Positions 41,133 through 48,749 of a stretch of DNA of 64,000 nt are shown here, one piece after another (position 1 is the first letter of the stretch; each line of letters opens with the position of its first letter). Origin of the DNA: Streptomyces buecherae (lineage in GTDB: Bacteria; Actinomycetota; Actinomycetes; Streptomycetales; Streptomycetaceae); the NCBI RefSeq assembly GCF_014295035.1, contig NZ_CP060404.1, forward strand, positions 8,162,501 through 8,226,500. The letters run 5' to 3'. The position numbers and the translations under genes were made by a program. The notes beneath the pieces were generated by a model. The model was not told where the DNA came from. It saw only the letters and a list, made by a program, of their open reading frames with translations, and searched no databases.

Positions 41133-42220
41133 AGACCACCCTGCGCACCACCCGGCTGCGGCTCGCCGAACCCCTGCGCATCTCCCGCTCGGTCATGGAC
41201 GCCCGCGACGCGGTGTGGCTGACCATCGAGCACCGCGGCCTGCGCGGCCACGGCGAGGTGGTGGCCAGCGTCTACTTCGGCCTCGACGCCGACACCATCG
41301 GGCACCTGCTGACCGACGCCGGGCTCGACCTCGCGCGCCACCCCGACCCGGAGTCCGCGCTCGGCGCCCTGCGCGCCGGCGAGCTACCCGCCGACGGGAC
41401 GCCGCCCGCCGTGGTCGCCGCCGTCGAGGCGGCCCTGCTCGACCTCGTGGGCAAGCGCGCCGGGGCGCCGGCCCACCACCTGATCGGCACGCTCACCCCG
41501 CCGGCCGCCGCGACCGCCCGTACCATCGGCATCACCACCGCCGTCAGCGCGGCCGTGCGCGCCCGGTGCCTGGCCGACAGCGGGTTCCGCAGCATCAAGG
41601 TCAAGGTGGGCGCGGCCGACCCGGAGGCCGACCTGGAGCGGGTACGCGTCATCCGGGCCGAGGCCCCCGGCCTGCGGCTGCTGCTCGACCCCAACGGGGC
41701 CTGGACGGTGGCCGAGACGCGCGCGCTGTTGCCCCGGTACGCCGCACTCGGCGTCGAGGCCGTCGAGCAGCCCATCGCCCCCGGCACCCCGGACGACCTC
41801 GCGGCCATCGCCGCCGACTCGCCGTTGCCCATCATCGCCGACGAGGACGCGGTCAGCATCGAGGACGTGCGCCGCCTCGCGGGGCGGGTCCAGGGCGTCA
41901 ACGTCAAGCTCGCCAAGTGCGGCGGCGTGCACGCCGCGCTGCGCATCGGCGAACTCATCGCCGGCACCGGCACCGCGCTCATGCTCGGCTGCCTCACCGC
42001 CAGCTCCCTCGGCATCGCGCCCGCCGTGCACCTGGCCGACCGGGCCCGCTGGGTCGACCTGGACGGACACCTCCTCCTCGCCCACGACCCGTGGACGGGC
42101 ATCGGCGGCACCGACGGCACCGTCCGCGCCAGCGCCCACGCGGGCCTAGGCGTGCGCCCCACGCGCCCGGTCGGGCCCGAGCCCCGCCCGGCCCAGGCGC
42201 CGCCCCGACTCCGGACGTGA
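41129..42220 (+). CDS. Enolase-superfamily dipeptide epimerase-like enzyme
   Basis: A 363-aa member of the muconate-lactonising-enzyme subgroup. The acid/base pair is the KxK motif IKVKVG (Lys157, Lys159) opposite NVKLAKCGG (Lys260/Lys263). Metal ligands are Asp187 (LLLDPNGAW), Glu213 (VEQPI) and Asp238 (IIADED). The set is complete, so it should be active, most likely epimerising the alpha carbon of a dipeptide or N-acyl amino acid, as in L-Ala-D/L-Glu epimerases. Following an ATP-grasp ligase, it suggests that a ligated dipeptide is epimerised. It overlaps the PLP gene by ATGA. A 418-bp gap follows. Confidence 0.87.
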   Translation: MKTTLRTTRLRLAEPLRISRSVMDARDAVWLTIEHRGLRGHGEVVASVYFGLDADTIGHLLTDAGLDLARHPDPESALGALRAGELPADGTPPAVVAAVEAALLDLVGKRAGAPAHHLIGTLTPPAAATARTIGITTAVSAAVRARCLADSGFRSIKVKVGAADPEADLERVRVIRAEAPGLRLLLDPNGAWTVAETRALLPRYAALGVEAVEQPIAPGTPDDLAAIAADSPLPIIADEDAVSIEDVRRLAGRVQGVNVKLAKCGGVHAALRIGELIAGTGTALMLGCLTASSLGIAPAVHLADRARWVDLDGHLLLAHDPWTGIGGTDGTVRASAHAGLGVRPTRPVGPEPRPAQAPPRLRT

Positions 42221-42638
42221 CGGGCCGGCCGCCGGCCAGCGGGCTCACCCGCACCGGCGGCCGGACGGGGCCGGACGAGACGGCAGCGGCGGCGCCCCGC
42301 GCGGCGGCCGGCTCGGCGGTACGCGGCGCGGGGTCGCCGGCCGGCCCGGGCCCCGTTCGCCCGCGCCGCACGCCGCCCGGCCGCGCGGGGGCCGCGGCGT
42401 CCGGTACGTGAACCCGCCCCGGCCGGAGCGGGTTCGGCCGCGCGGCGGCGGCACGCGTGGTGGCGGCGCACGAGCGGTGTGTCGCACCCCACCGCCGCGC
42501 GGCCGGCGGCCCCGCTCCGGCCGGTCGGTCGAGGCGCCAGCGTCCGGCCTGACTCGGCGCGGCCCACCCGCCCCGTACCCGCGAACCACCAGCCCGCGCG
42601 CTCCGTGAACCCACCCCCACCAAGGAAGAGAGCATGCC
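42221..42638 (+). other. 418-bp gap inside the metallophore cluster
   Basis: Very GC-rich DNA with no recognisable coding sequence on either strand. It contains one clear hairpin (42410-42435). I see no second Zur-like box or standard promoter, so whether exporter and importer genes share the first promoter is unresolved. Confidence 0.5.
42410..42435 (+). terminator. Hairpin between epimerase and MFS exporter genes
   Basis: GAACCCGC pairs perfectly with GCGGGTTC around a 10-nt loop, about 190 bp after the epimerase gene. It may terminate or attenuate the first transcript. Confidence 0.5.
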
Positions 42639-44162
42639 GTGAAGACCTGGCGCGCGATGCGCGGCTTCCCGTTGGCCATCCGCCTGCTGCTGGTCAACCA
42701 GCTCGGCGTGAACACCGGCTTCTACCTGCTCATCCCCTACCTCGCCACGCACCTCAGCGAGGACCTCGGGATGTCCGCCGCGGTGGTCGGCATCGTGCTG
42801 GGCGTGCGCAACCTCAGCCAGCAGGGGCTGTTCATCATCGGCGGGTCGGCCGCCGACCGGCTCGGCGCCCGTGGCGTGATCATCGCCGGTTGTGGGCTGC
42901 GCACGCTGGGGTTCGCGCTCTTCGCGCTCGGCGACGGGCTGCCGGTCCTGCTGGCCGCCTCCGTACTGAGCGGGCTGGCGGGCGCGCTGTTCAACCCGGC
43001 CGTACGCGCCTACCTGGCCCAGGAGGCGGGGGAGCGGAAGGCCGAGGCGTTCGCGCTGTTCAACGTGTTCGCCACCACCGGCGCGCTGGTCGGGCCGCTG
43101 CTCGGCAGCGCCCTGCTGCTGGTCGACTTCCGGGCCTCGGCGCTCACCGCCGCCGCCATCTTCGCGCTGCTCACCGCCGCCCAGGCCGTGGTGCTCCCCG
43201 CCCGCCCGGTGCCGCCGGCCCGCACCAGCGTGCTCGGCGACTGGCGCGAGGTCGTCTCGCACCGCGCCTTCCTCGCCTTCTCCCTCGCCATGGTCGGCAT
43301 GTTCGCCATGGAGAACCAGCTCTACCTGCTGCTGCCCGACAGCGCGCGGCGCGCCAGCGGTTGGGAGGGCGCCGCGGGGTTGGTCTTCCTCGTCGGCACG
43401 GTGGCCAACCTGGCCCTGCAGATGCGCATCACCGGGCGGCTCGGGCAGCGGGGCGCGCGGCCACGCTGGATCGCCTGCGGGCTGGCCGTGATGAGCCTGG
43501 GGTTCGTGCCGCCGCTCGTGGTGGCCGGGCGCGGCGCGCCCGAGGGCGCGTTGGCGGCGGGCCTGGCCCTGCTGCCGGTGCTCGCCGGGGCGCTGCTGCT
43601 CTACCTCGGTGCCATGGTCGCGCAGCCGTTCGTGATGGAGCTGATACCGCAGTTCGGCCGCGCCCACCTGACCGGCACCTACTTCGGCGTCTTCTACGTC
43701 GTCTCCGGCATCGCGGCGGCCCTGGGCAACACGGCCGTGGGCTGGGCGATGGACGCCGGCGAGCGGGGCGGCGCCCACTGGCTGCCCTGGGTGTGCTGCC
43801 TCGGCTTCGGCCTGGCGTCGGCCAGCGGCGTGGCTTGGCTGCACCGGCTGCGCGCCCTGCCCACCCCGGCCGGCGGCCCCGGCGCCCCCGCCGCCGAGCC
43901 ACCCGACGCCACCCGCGCCGAGCGCCCCGCCGCCCCGCACGCCACCGCGTCCCCGAAGCGGCCCGCCGGCCAGGCCGCGCCCCACGCCGACCGGGCCAAC
44001 GCGCCCGCCCCGGCCCGGCGCCCCGCCACCGACCCAGCCACCCCGGCCCCGGCCGCGCCCACCCCGGCCCGGCGATCCGCCACCCGAGCCCACCCCGCGG
44101 GCGCCGCCGCGAGGCGACGCGCCGCCGGCCCCAGCGACGACCCGACGGGAGCAGCCCGATGA
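42639..44162 (+). CDS. MFS exporter (putative metallophore efflux)
   Basis: A 507-aa 12-TM major facilitator. Helix 1 begins LAIRLLLVNQLGVNTGFYLL, and motif A-like GGSAADRLGARG and FNPAVRAYLAQEA follow; the membrane part ends near residue 410. About 95 residues of Ala/Pro/Arg-rich low-complexity tail follow, probably disordered. The GTG at 42639 has AAGGAAGAG upstream. MFS pumps export staphylopine, staphyloferrins and other small chelators. Its place between biosynthesis and importer genes suggests the same job. The stop overlaps the methyltransferase start (ATGA). Confidence 0.85.
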   Translation: MKTWRAMRGFPLAIRLLLVNQLGVNTGFYLLIPYLATHLSEDLGMSAAVVGIVLGVRNLSQQGLFIIGGSAADRLGARGVIIAGCGLRTLGFALFALGDGLPVLLAASVLSGLAGALFNPAVRAYLAQEAGERKAEAFALFNVFATTGALVGPLLGSALLLVDFRASALTAAAIFALLTAAQAVVLPARPVPPARTSVLGDWREVVSHRAFLAFSLAMVGMFAMENQLYLLLPDSARRASGWEGAAGLVFLVGTVANLALQMRITGRLGQRGARPRWIACGLAVMSLGFVPPLVVAGRGAPEGALAAGLALLPVLAGALLLYLGAMVAQPFVMELIPQFGRAHLTGTYFGVFYVVSGIAAALGNTAVGWAMDAGERGGAHWLPWVCCLGFGLASASGVAWLHRLRALPTPAGGPGAPAAEPPDATRAERPAAPHATASPKRPAGQAAPHADRANAPAPARRPATDPATPAPAAPTPARRSATRAHPAGAAARRRAAGPSDDPTGAAR

Positions 44163-45100
44163 CCGACCCCACCCCGACGCACCCAGCCGCCGACCACCAG
44201 CCGGCCACCCCCCTGCCCGCCGCCCCGCCGCCCACGCCACAGCCACCGACGCCCCACGCGACCACCGCCGCTCCGGCGTCCGTCAACCCCGGCCCGCCCG
44301 CGCCCGCGTCGGACAGCGGCAACCTGCTCACCGACAACCCCGAGCTGTACGAGGCGCGCTTCCCCGACCCGCACGGCCTCGCGGCCCGCTGGGTGGAGGC
44401 GACCCTGCGGGCGTACGGCGCCGGGCCGCGCGTCCTCGACCTCGGCTGCGGCACCGGCCGGGACGCGGCCCACCTGCACGCGGCGGGCCGCCGCGTCGTG
44501 GGGGCCGACCTGTCCCAGGCGATGCTGACGCACGCCAGGCGGCACTACCCCGGGCCCACCTACGTCGCCGCCGACCTGCGCGGCTTCGACTTCGGCCCGG
44601 GCGCCTTCGACGCGATCACCTGCCTGGACAGCGCCCTGCTGTACTGCCACACCGGCCAGGACCTCGACGGACTGCTCGCCTCCTGCCGGCGCGCGCTCGC
44701 CCCCGGCGGGCTGCTCGTGGCCGAGCTGCGCAACGGGGCGTTCTTCCTGGGCAACACCGAACTCCTGGACGCCCCGACGCACTCCACCCTGACCTGGCAG
44801 GGCGTCAGCTACACCGCGCTCACCACGCTCTGGCTCGACCGCGCCGCCCAACTGCTGCGCCGGCGCCGGGTGTGGACCGCGGACGACGGTTCGCCGCCCA
44901 TCACCCAGCACTCCGCGTGGCGGCTGCTGTTCCCACAGGAGCTGCGCCACCTGCTGGCCGCGCACGGCTTCCGCGTACGGGAGCTGCACGACGGCCCGGG
45001 GCCGCGCACCGAGCCCGCGTGGCACGAGGACGCGCCGGCGCCGCGCGGCACGGCCGACGGCGACCGGCTGCACCTGGTCGCCGAGCGCGAGGCCGACTGA
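44159..45100 (+). CDS. Class I SAM-dependent methyltransferase
   Basis: A 313-aa small-molecule methyltransferase. After about 50 Pro/Ala/Thr-rich residues, the SAM site appears as VLDLGCGTGRDAAHLHAAG (about residues 92-110), the acidic VVGADLSQAML and motif II-like FDAITCLDSALLY, then LAPGGLLVAELRNG. It probably N- or O-methylates the cluster product or an intermediate. It starts within the exporter stop and lies 96 bp before the importer genes. The target atom cannot be deduced. Confidence 0.85.
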   Translation: MTDPTPTHPAADHQPATPLPAAPPPTPQPPTPHATTAAPASVNPGPPAPASDSGNLLTDNPELYEARFPDPHGLAARWVEATLRAYGAGPRVLDLGCGTGRDAAHLHAAGRRVVGADLSQAMLTHARRHYPGPTYVAADLRGFDFGPGAFDAITCLDSALLYCHTGQDLDGLLASCRRALAPGGLLVAELRNGAFFLGNTELLDAPTHSTLTWQGVSYTALTTLWLDRAAQLLRRRRVWTADDGSPPITQHSAWRLLFPQELRHLLAAHGFRVRELHDGPGPRTEPAWHEDAPAPRGTADGDRLHLVAEREAD

Positions 45101-45196
45101 CACCCGCCACCCCCCCGTCCCCCGGCGCGGCCCATGCCGCCGCACCGCCAGCCGCCCCCCACGTTCCGCGCCCGTTCCCCGCACAAGGAGTCTCCC

Positions 45197-46783
45197 GTGA
45201 CCGCATCCGCTCACCCCGACCGCGCCTTCCCCGCCCTGCGGAGGCGCGGGTTCCTCGCCGCCGGCGCCGCGGCCGGCCTCGGCACCCTCGCCCTGACCGG
45301 CTGTGGCGGCGGTACCGAGGACGCCGGCGCCGCCGGCGGGGACGGCAAGCCCCGGCGCGGCGGCCGGCTGCGCGCGGCGTTCGCCGGTGGCGGCGCGGCC
45401 GAGACGCTCGACCCGCACCTGAGCAACCTGTTCGCCGACGCCGCCCGCGCCAAGGCCCTGTACGACAAGCTCGCCGACTGCGGGGCCGACATGTCGGCCA
45501 AGCCCCGCCTCGCCGCCTCCTGGGAGCCGGGCCCCCGGCTCGACCGCTGGAAGATCACCCTGCGCGAGGCCACCTTCCACGACGGCAAGCCGGTCACCGC
45601 CGAAGACGTGCTCTACAGCTACCGCCGCATCGCCGACCCGCGAAAGACCTACCGGGCCAAGGCGTCCCTGGAACCCATCGACCTGAGGGCGAGCCGCGCC
45701 CTGGACGCGCGCACCGTCGAGTTCCGCCTCAAGCGCCCCACCGCCGAGTTCCCCAACGTGCTGGCCGCGTTCGGCGCGTACGTCATACCCCGCGACACCG
45801 AGCGGTTCGACCGGCCGGTCGGCTCCGGCCCCTTCCGCTTCGTCTCCTTCGCCCCCGGCCGCTCGTGCACCGTGCGCCGCTATGACGACTACTGGGACGG
45901 CGCCCCCTACCTGGACGAGCTGCGGTTCGTCATCGCCAACGAGGAGTCCGCGCGGATCAACGCGCTGCTCGGCGGGCAGATCGAGTACGCGCACGAGCTC
46001 AACCCCGCCACCGCGCGCGCCCACGAGAACCGGGGCCAGATCGCCATCGTGCGGCTGCGCAACAGCGCCATGCAGGCGTTCGCGATGAAGACCGACCGCG
46101 CGCCGTTCGACGACCCGCGGGTGCGCCAGGCGTTCTTCCTCATCGCCGACCGCCAGGAGCTGGTGGACGGCGCGCTGTCGGGGGCCGGCGAGATCGGCAA
46201 CGACCTGTTCGGCAAGGGGTACCAGTACTACGCGGCCGACCTGCCGCAGCGCGCACAGGACCTGGACCGGGCCCGGCACCTGCTCAAGCAGGCCGGCGCC
46301 GAGGACCTGCGGGTCACCCTGGACACCTCGGAGGTGGCCGCCGGATTCACCGAGGCCGCCGGCATCTTCCGCGACCAGGCGGCCAAGGCCGGCGTCACCG
46401 TGAAGGTCAGGTCCGGCAGCAAGGACACCTACTGGAGCGACGTCCTGAACTCCGGCACCCTGTGCTGCTACCGCTCGGGCGCCATGCCCATCGAGTCGCA
46501 CATCTCGCAACGGCTGCTCACCGACTCCTCCACCAATGCCACGCACTGGCGCCACCGAGACTTCGACGCCCAGTACCAGCAGGCCCAGTCCACCAAGGAC
46601 CCGCGGGCCCGCGCCGGCGTCTACGAGCGCATGCAGCGCCGCCTGCACGCCGAGGGCGGCTTCCTGGTGTGGGGCTTCGCCGACTGGATCGTCGGCACCG
46701 CCAAGAAGGTGGCCGGCGTGCGCTCCGGCGCGCCCGCCAACACGCTGGACTGGGCCCGCTTCGACAAGGTGTGGCTGCGATGA
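45197..46783 (+). CDS. Peptide/nickel-type ABC substrate-binding lipoprotein
   Basis: A 528-aa extracytoplasmic binding protein of SBP_bac_5 (OppA/NikA/CntA) type. The N terminus has a twin-arginine RRRGFLAAG, a hydrophobic stretch and the lipobox LTGC, so it is a lipoprotein, possibly Tat-exported. Family motifs include LDPHLSNLFADAA, ASWEPGPRLDRWKITLREAT, FHDGKPVTAEDVLYSYRRI and GSGPFRFVSFAPG. The GTG start at 45197 follows ACAAGGAG. Homologues bind peptides or nickel/zinc-metallophore complexes; the cluster context favours a metal-chelate ligand. It overlaps the first permease gene by ATGA. Confidence 0.88.
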   Translation: MTASAHPDRAFPALRRRGFLAAGAAAGLGTLALTGCGGGTEDAGAAGGDGKPRRGGRLRAAFAGGGAAETLDPHLSNLFADAARAKALYDKLADCGADMSAKPRLAASWEPGPRLDRWKITLREATFHDGKPVTAEDVLYSYRRIADPRKTYRAKASLEPIDLRASRALDARTVEFRLKRPTAEFPNVLAAFGAYVIPRDTERFDRPVGSGPFRFVSFAPGRSCTVRRYDDYWDGAPYLDELRFVIANEESARINALLGGQIEYAHELNPATARAHENRGQIAIVRLRNSAMQAFAMKTDRAPFDDPRVRQAFFLIADRQELVDGALSGAGEIGNDLFGKGYQYYAADLPQRAQDLDRARHLLKQAGAEDLRVTLDTSEVAAGFTEAAGIFRDQAAKAGVTVKVRSGSKDTYWSDVLNSGTLCCYRSGAMPIESHISQRLLTDSSTNATHWRHRDFDAQYQQAQSTKDPRARAGVYERMQRRLHAEGGFLVWGFADWIVGTAKKVAGVRSGAPANTLDWARFDKVWLR

Positions 46784-47733
46784 ACTCGCTCCGCTCCTGG
46801 CTCGCCCGACGGCTGCTGCTCGGCCTCGCGCAGACCGTGGCCGTGGTGCTGCTGGTCTTCGCGCTCACCGAGGCGCTGCCGGGCGACGCCGCCGTCGCGC
46901 TGGCCGGCGACGACCCGGACCCGCGGCGCATCGAGCAGATCCGCGCGGCGATGGACCTCGACCGGCCCGCCCTGGAGCGGCTGGCGGACTGGACCGGCGG
47001 GCTGCTCCACGGCGACTTCGGCACCTCGCTGGCGTCCGGCCGACCCGTCGCCGACTACCTCTCCGCCGGCTTCGGGCCCACGCTGCTGCTCGCGGCGCTC
47101 ACGGTGGCGCTGCTGGTCCCGATCTCGGTCGGGCTCGGCGTGCTCGCCGCCCGCCGCGAGGGCGGCGCCCTCGACCGGCTCATCAGCTCGGTGACGCTGG
47201 GCGTGTACGCGGTGCCGGAGTTCGCGTTCGGCGTGCTCCTGGTCACCGTCTTCGCGCTGCGCCTGGACTGGCTGCCACCGACCGCGGTCGGGTACGGCAC
47301 CGACCTGCTGGCCCACCCCGCCGTCCTGGTGCTGCCGGTCCTCGTGCTGCTGTCGCGACCGGTGTGCTCCATCAGCCGGCTGGTCCGCGCCGGCATGATC
47401 GACGCGCTGGCCGCCCCGTACGCCGCGCAGGCCCGCCGCTACGGGGTCAGCGGGGCCCGCGTGTGCTACGCCCACGCGCTGCCGAACGCCGTGGCGCCCG
47501 CGGCCCAACAACTCGCCCGTACCGTCGACTGGTTGCTGTGCGGCGTCATCGTCGTGGAGGCGCTGTTCATCATCCCCGGGCTCGGCACGGTGCTCATCGA
47601 CGCGGTCGCCGCCCGCGACGTGCCGGTGGTGCAGGGCCTCGCGGTGATCTTCGGCCTGCTCGCGGTGGTGCTCAACCTCGCCGCCGACCTGGTCGCGCAC
47701 CGCTTCGCCCCGCGCACGGGGGTGGCCGCGTGA
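46780..47733 (+). CDS. ABC importer permease, DppB/NikB/CntB type
   Basis: A 317-aa inner-membrane permease with six predicted helices. The family start is RRLLLGLAQTVAVVLLVFALTEALPGDAA, here in two parts around residues 10-38, followed by the LLHGDFGTSLASGRPVADYL segment and the EAA-type loop YGVSGARVCYAHALPNAVAP near residue 230. It pairs with the next permease to form the channel. ATGA and GTGA overlaps on either side show strict co-translation with the binding protein and partner permease. Confidence 0.9.
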   Translation: MNSLRSWLARRLLLGLAQTVAVVLLVFALTEALPGDAAVALAGDDPDPRRIEQIRAAMDLDRPALERLADWTGGLLHGDFGTSLASGRPVADYLSAGFGPTLLLAALTVALLVPISVGLGVLAARREGGALDRLISSVTLGVYAVPEFAFGVLLVTVFALRLDWLPPTAVGYGTDLLAHPAVLVLPVLVLLSRPVCSISRLVRAGMIDALAAPYAAQARRYGVSGARVCYAHALPNAVAPAAQQLARTVDWLLCGVIVVEALFIIPGLGTVLIDAVAARDVPVVQGLAVIFGLLAVVLNLAADLVAHRFAPRTGVAA

Positions 47734-48749
47734 ACCCGACCGACCCCCGCACCCCGGCCGCCCCGACCCTCCCGCGTGCCAGTACCCCACCGGAGCCGAC
47801 GCCCGGCGCGCCGCGCCGGCGCCGGCCCTCGCCCGGCAGGTTCGCGCTCGGCCTGCTCGTCCTCGCCCCGCCGCTGCTGCTCGCCCTGTTCGGGCCGCTG
47901 TTCGCGGGCGACCCGGGGGAGCGGGGCGTGTCCTTCACCGCCGGCGACGGGCACTGGCTCGGCACCGACTTCGTCGGCCGCGACGTGTGGCGACAGGTGC
48001 TGCTCGGCGGCCACTCGGTGGTGCTCGTCGCGCTGTCGGCGACGCTCCTGTCCTACGTCGTCGCCCTGCCGATCGGCCTCACCGCGGCCCTGACCCGCCG
48101 CGGCTGGCTGGAGGAGGTGCTGATGCGCCCGCTGGACGTGCTGCTCGCCGTGCCGTCGCTGCTCCTCGTGCTCCTCGTCGCCGCCGTCTACAGCCCGGGC
48201 ACGCTGGGCCTGGTGCTGCTGGTGGCGCTGGTCAACATCCCGGACGCGGCCCGCATGGTCCGCGCTTCGGCGGCGGAGGCGGCCTCCCGCCCGGCCGTGG
48301 AGGCGCTGCGGATGCAGGGCGAGAGCTGGTGGCGGATCGCGGTGGGGTACGTCGGCCGCGCCACCCGGCGCACCCTGGTCGCCGACGCGGGCGTGCGCCT
48401 GACGGGCGTGCTCTACCTGGTGGCCACCGCCGCGTTCCTCGGTGTGGGCGTCGCCCCCGACGCCGCCGACTGGGCCGTGATGGTCGACCGCAACCGCACC
48501 GGCCTCTTCCTCCAGCCGTGGGCCGTGGTGGTGCCCGCGCTGCTGATCGTGGGCCTGTCGATGGGCACCAACCTGCTCTTCGACGCCGCCCTCGCGCCCC
48601 GCGCCGACCGCCGGGCCCGCACCCGCCCACCGACCCGGCGTCGCCTGGTCCGCCTGATTCGCCCGCGCGCCGGCGCCCCGGACGAGGCCCGCCCCGTATC
48701 CGCTCAGCGCTCCACGCGCCCCGCCGAGGGAGAGGAGAAGCGCCGGTGA
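47730..48749 (+). CDS. ABC importer permease, DppC/NikC/CntC type
   Basis: A 339-aa permease. The N-terminal 35 residues are Pro-rich and cytoplasmic; then come FALGLLVLAPPLLLALFGPL, the conserved HWLGTDFVGRDVWRQVLLGG segment, LDVLLAVPSLLLVLLVAAVY and the EAA loop region EALRMQGESWWRIAVGYVGR. The basic C-terminal tail is low-complexity. The GTG start overlaps the previous stop and its own stop overlaps the ATPase start, completing a four-gene importer. Confidence 0.9.
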   Translation: MNPTDPRTPAAPTLPRASTPPEPTPGAPRRRRPSPGRFALGLLVLAPPLLLALFGPLFAGDPGERGVSFTAGDGHWLGTDFVGRDVWRQVLLGGHSVVLVALSATLLSYVVALPIGLTAALTRRGWLEEVLMRPLDVLLAVPSLLLVLLVAAVYSPGTLGLVLLVALVNIPDAARMVRASAAEAASRPAVEALRMQGESWWRIAVGYVGRATRRTLVADAGVRLTGVLYLVATAAFLGVGVAPDAADWAVMVDRNRTGLFLQPWAVVVPALLIVGLSMGTNLLFDAALAPRADRRARTRPPTRRRLVRLIRPRAGAPDEARPVSAQRSTRPAEGEEKRR

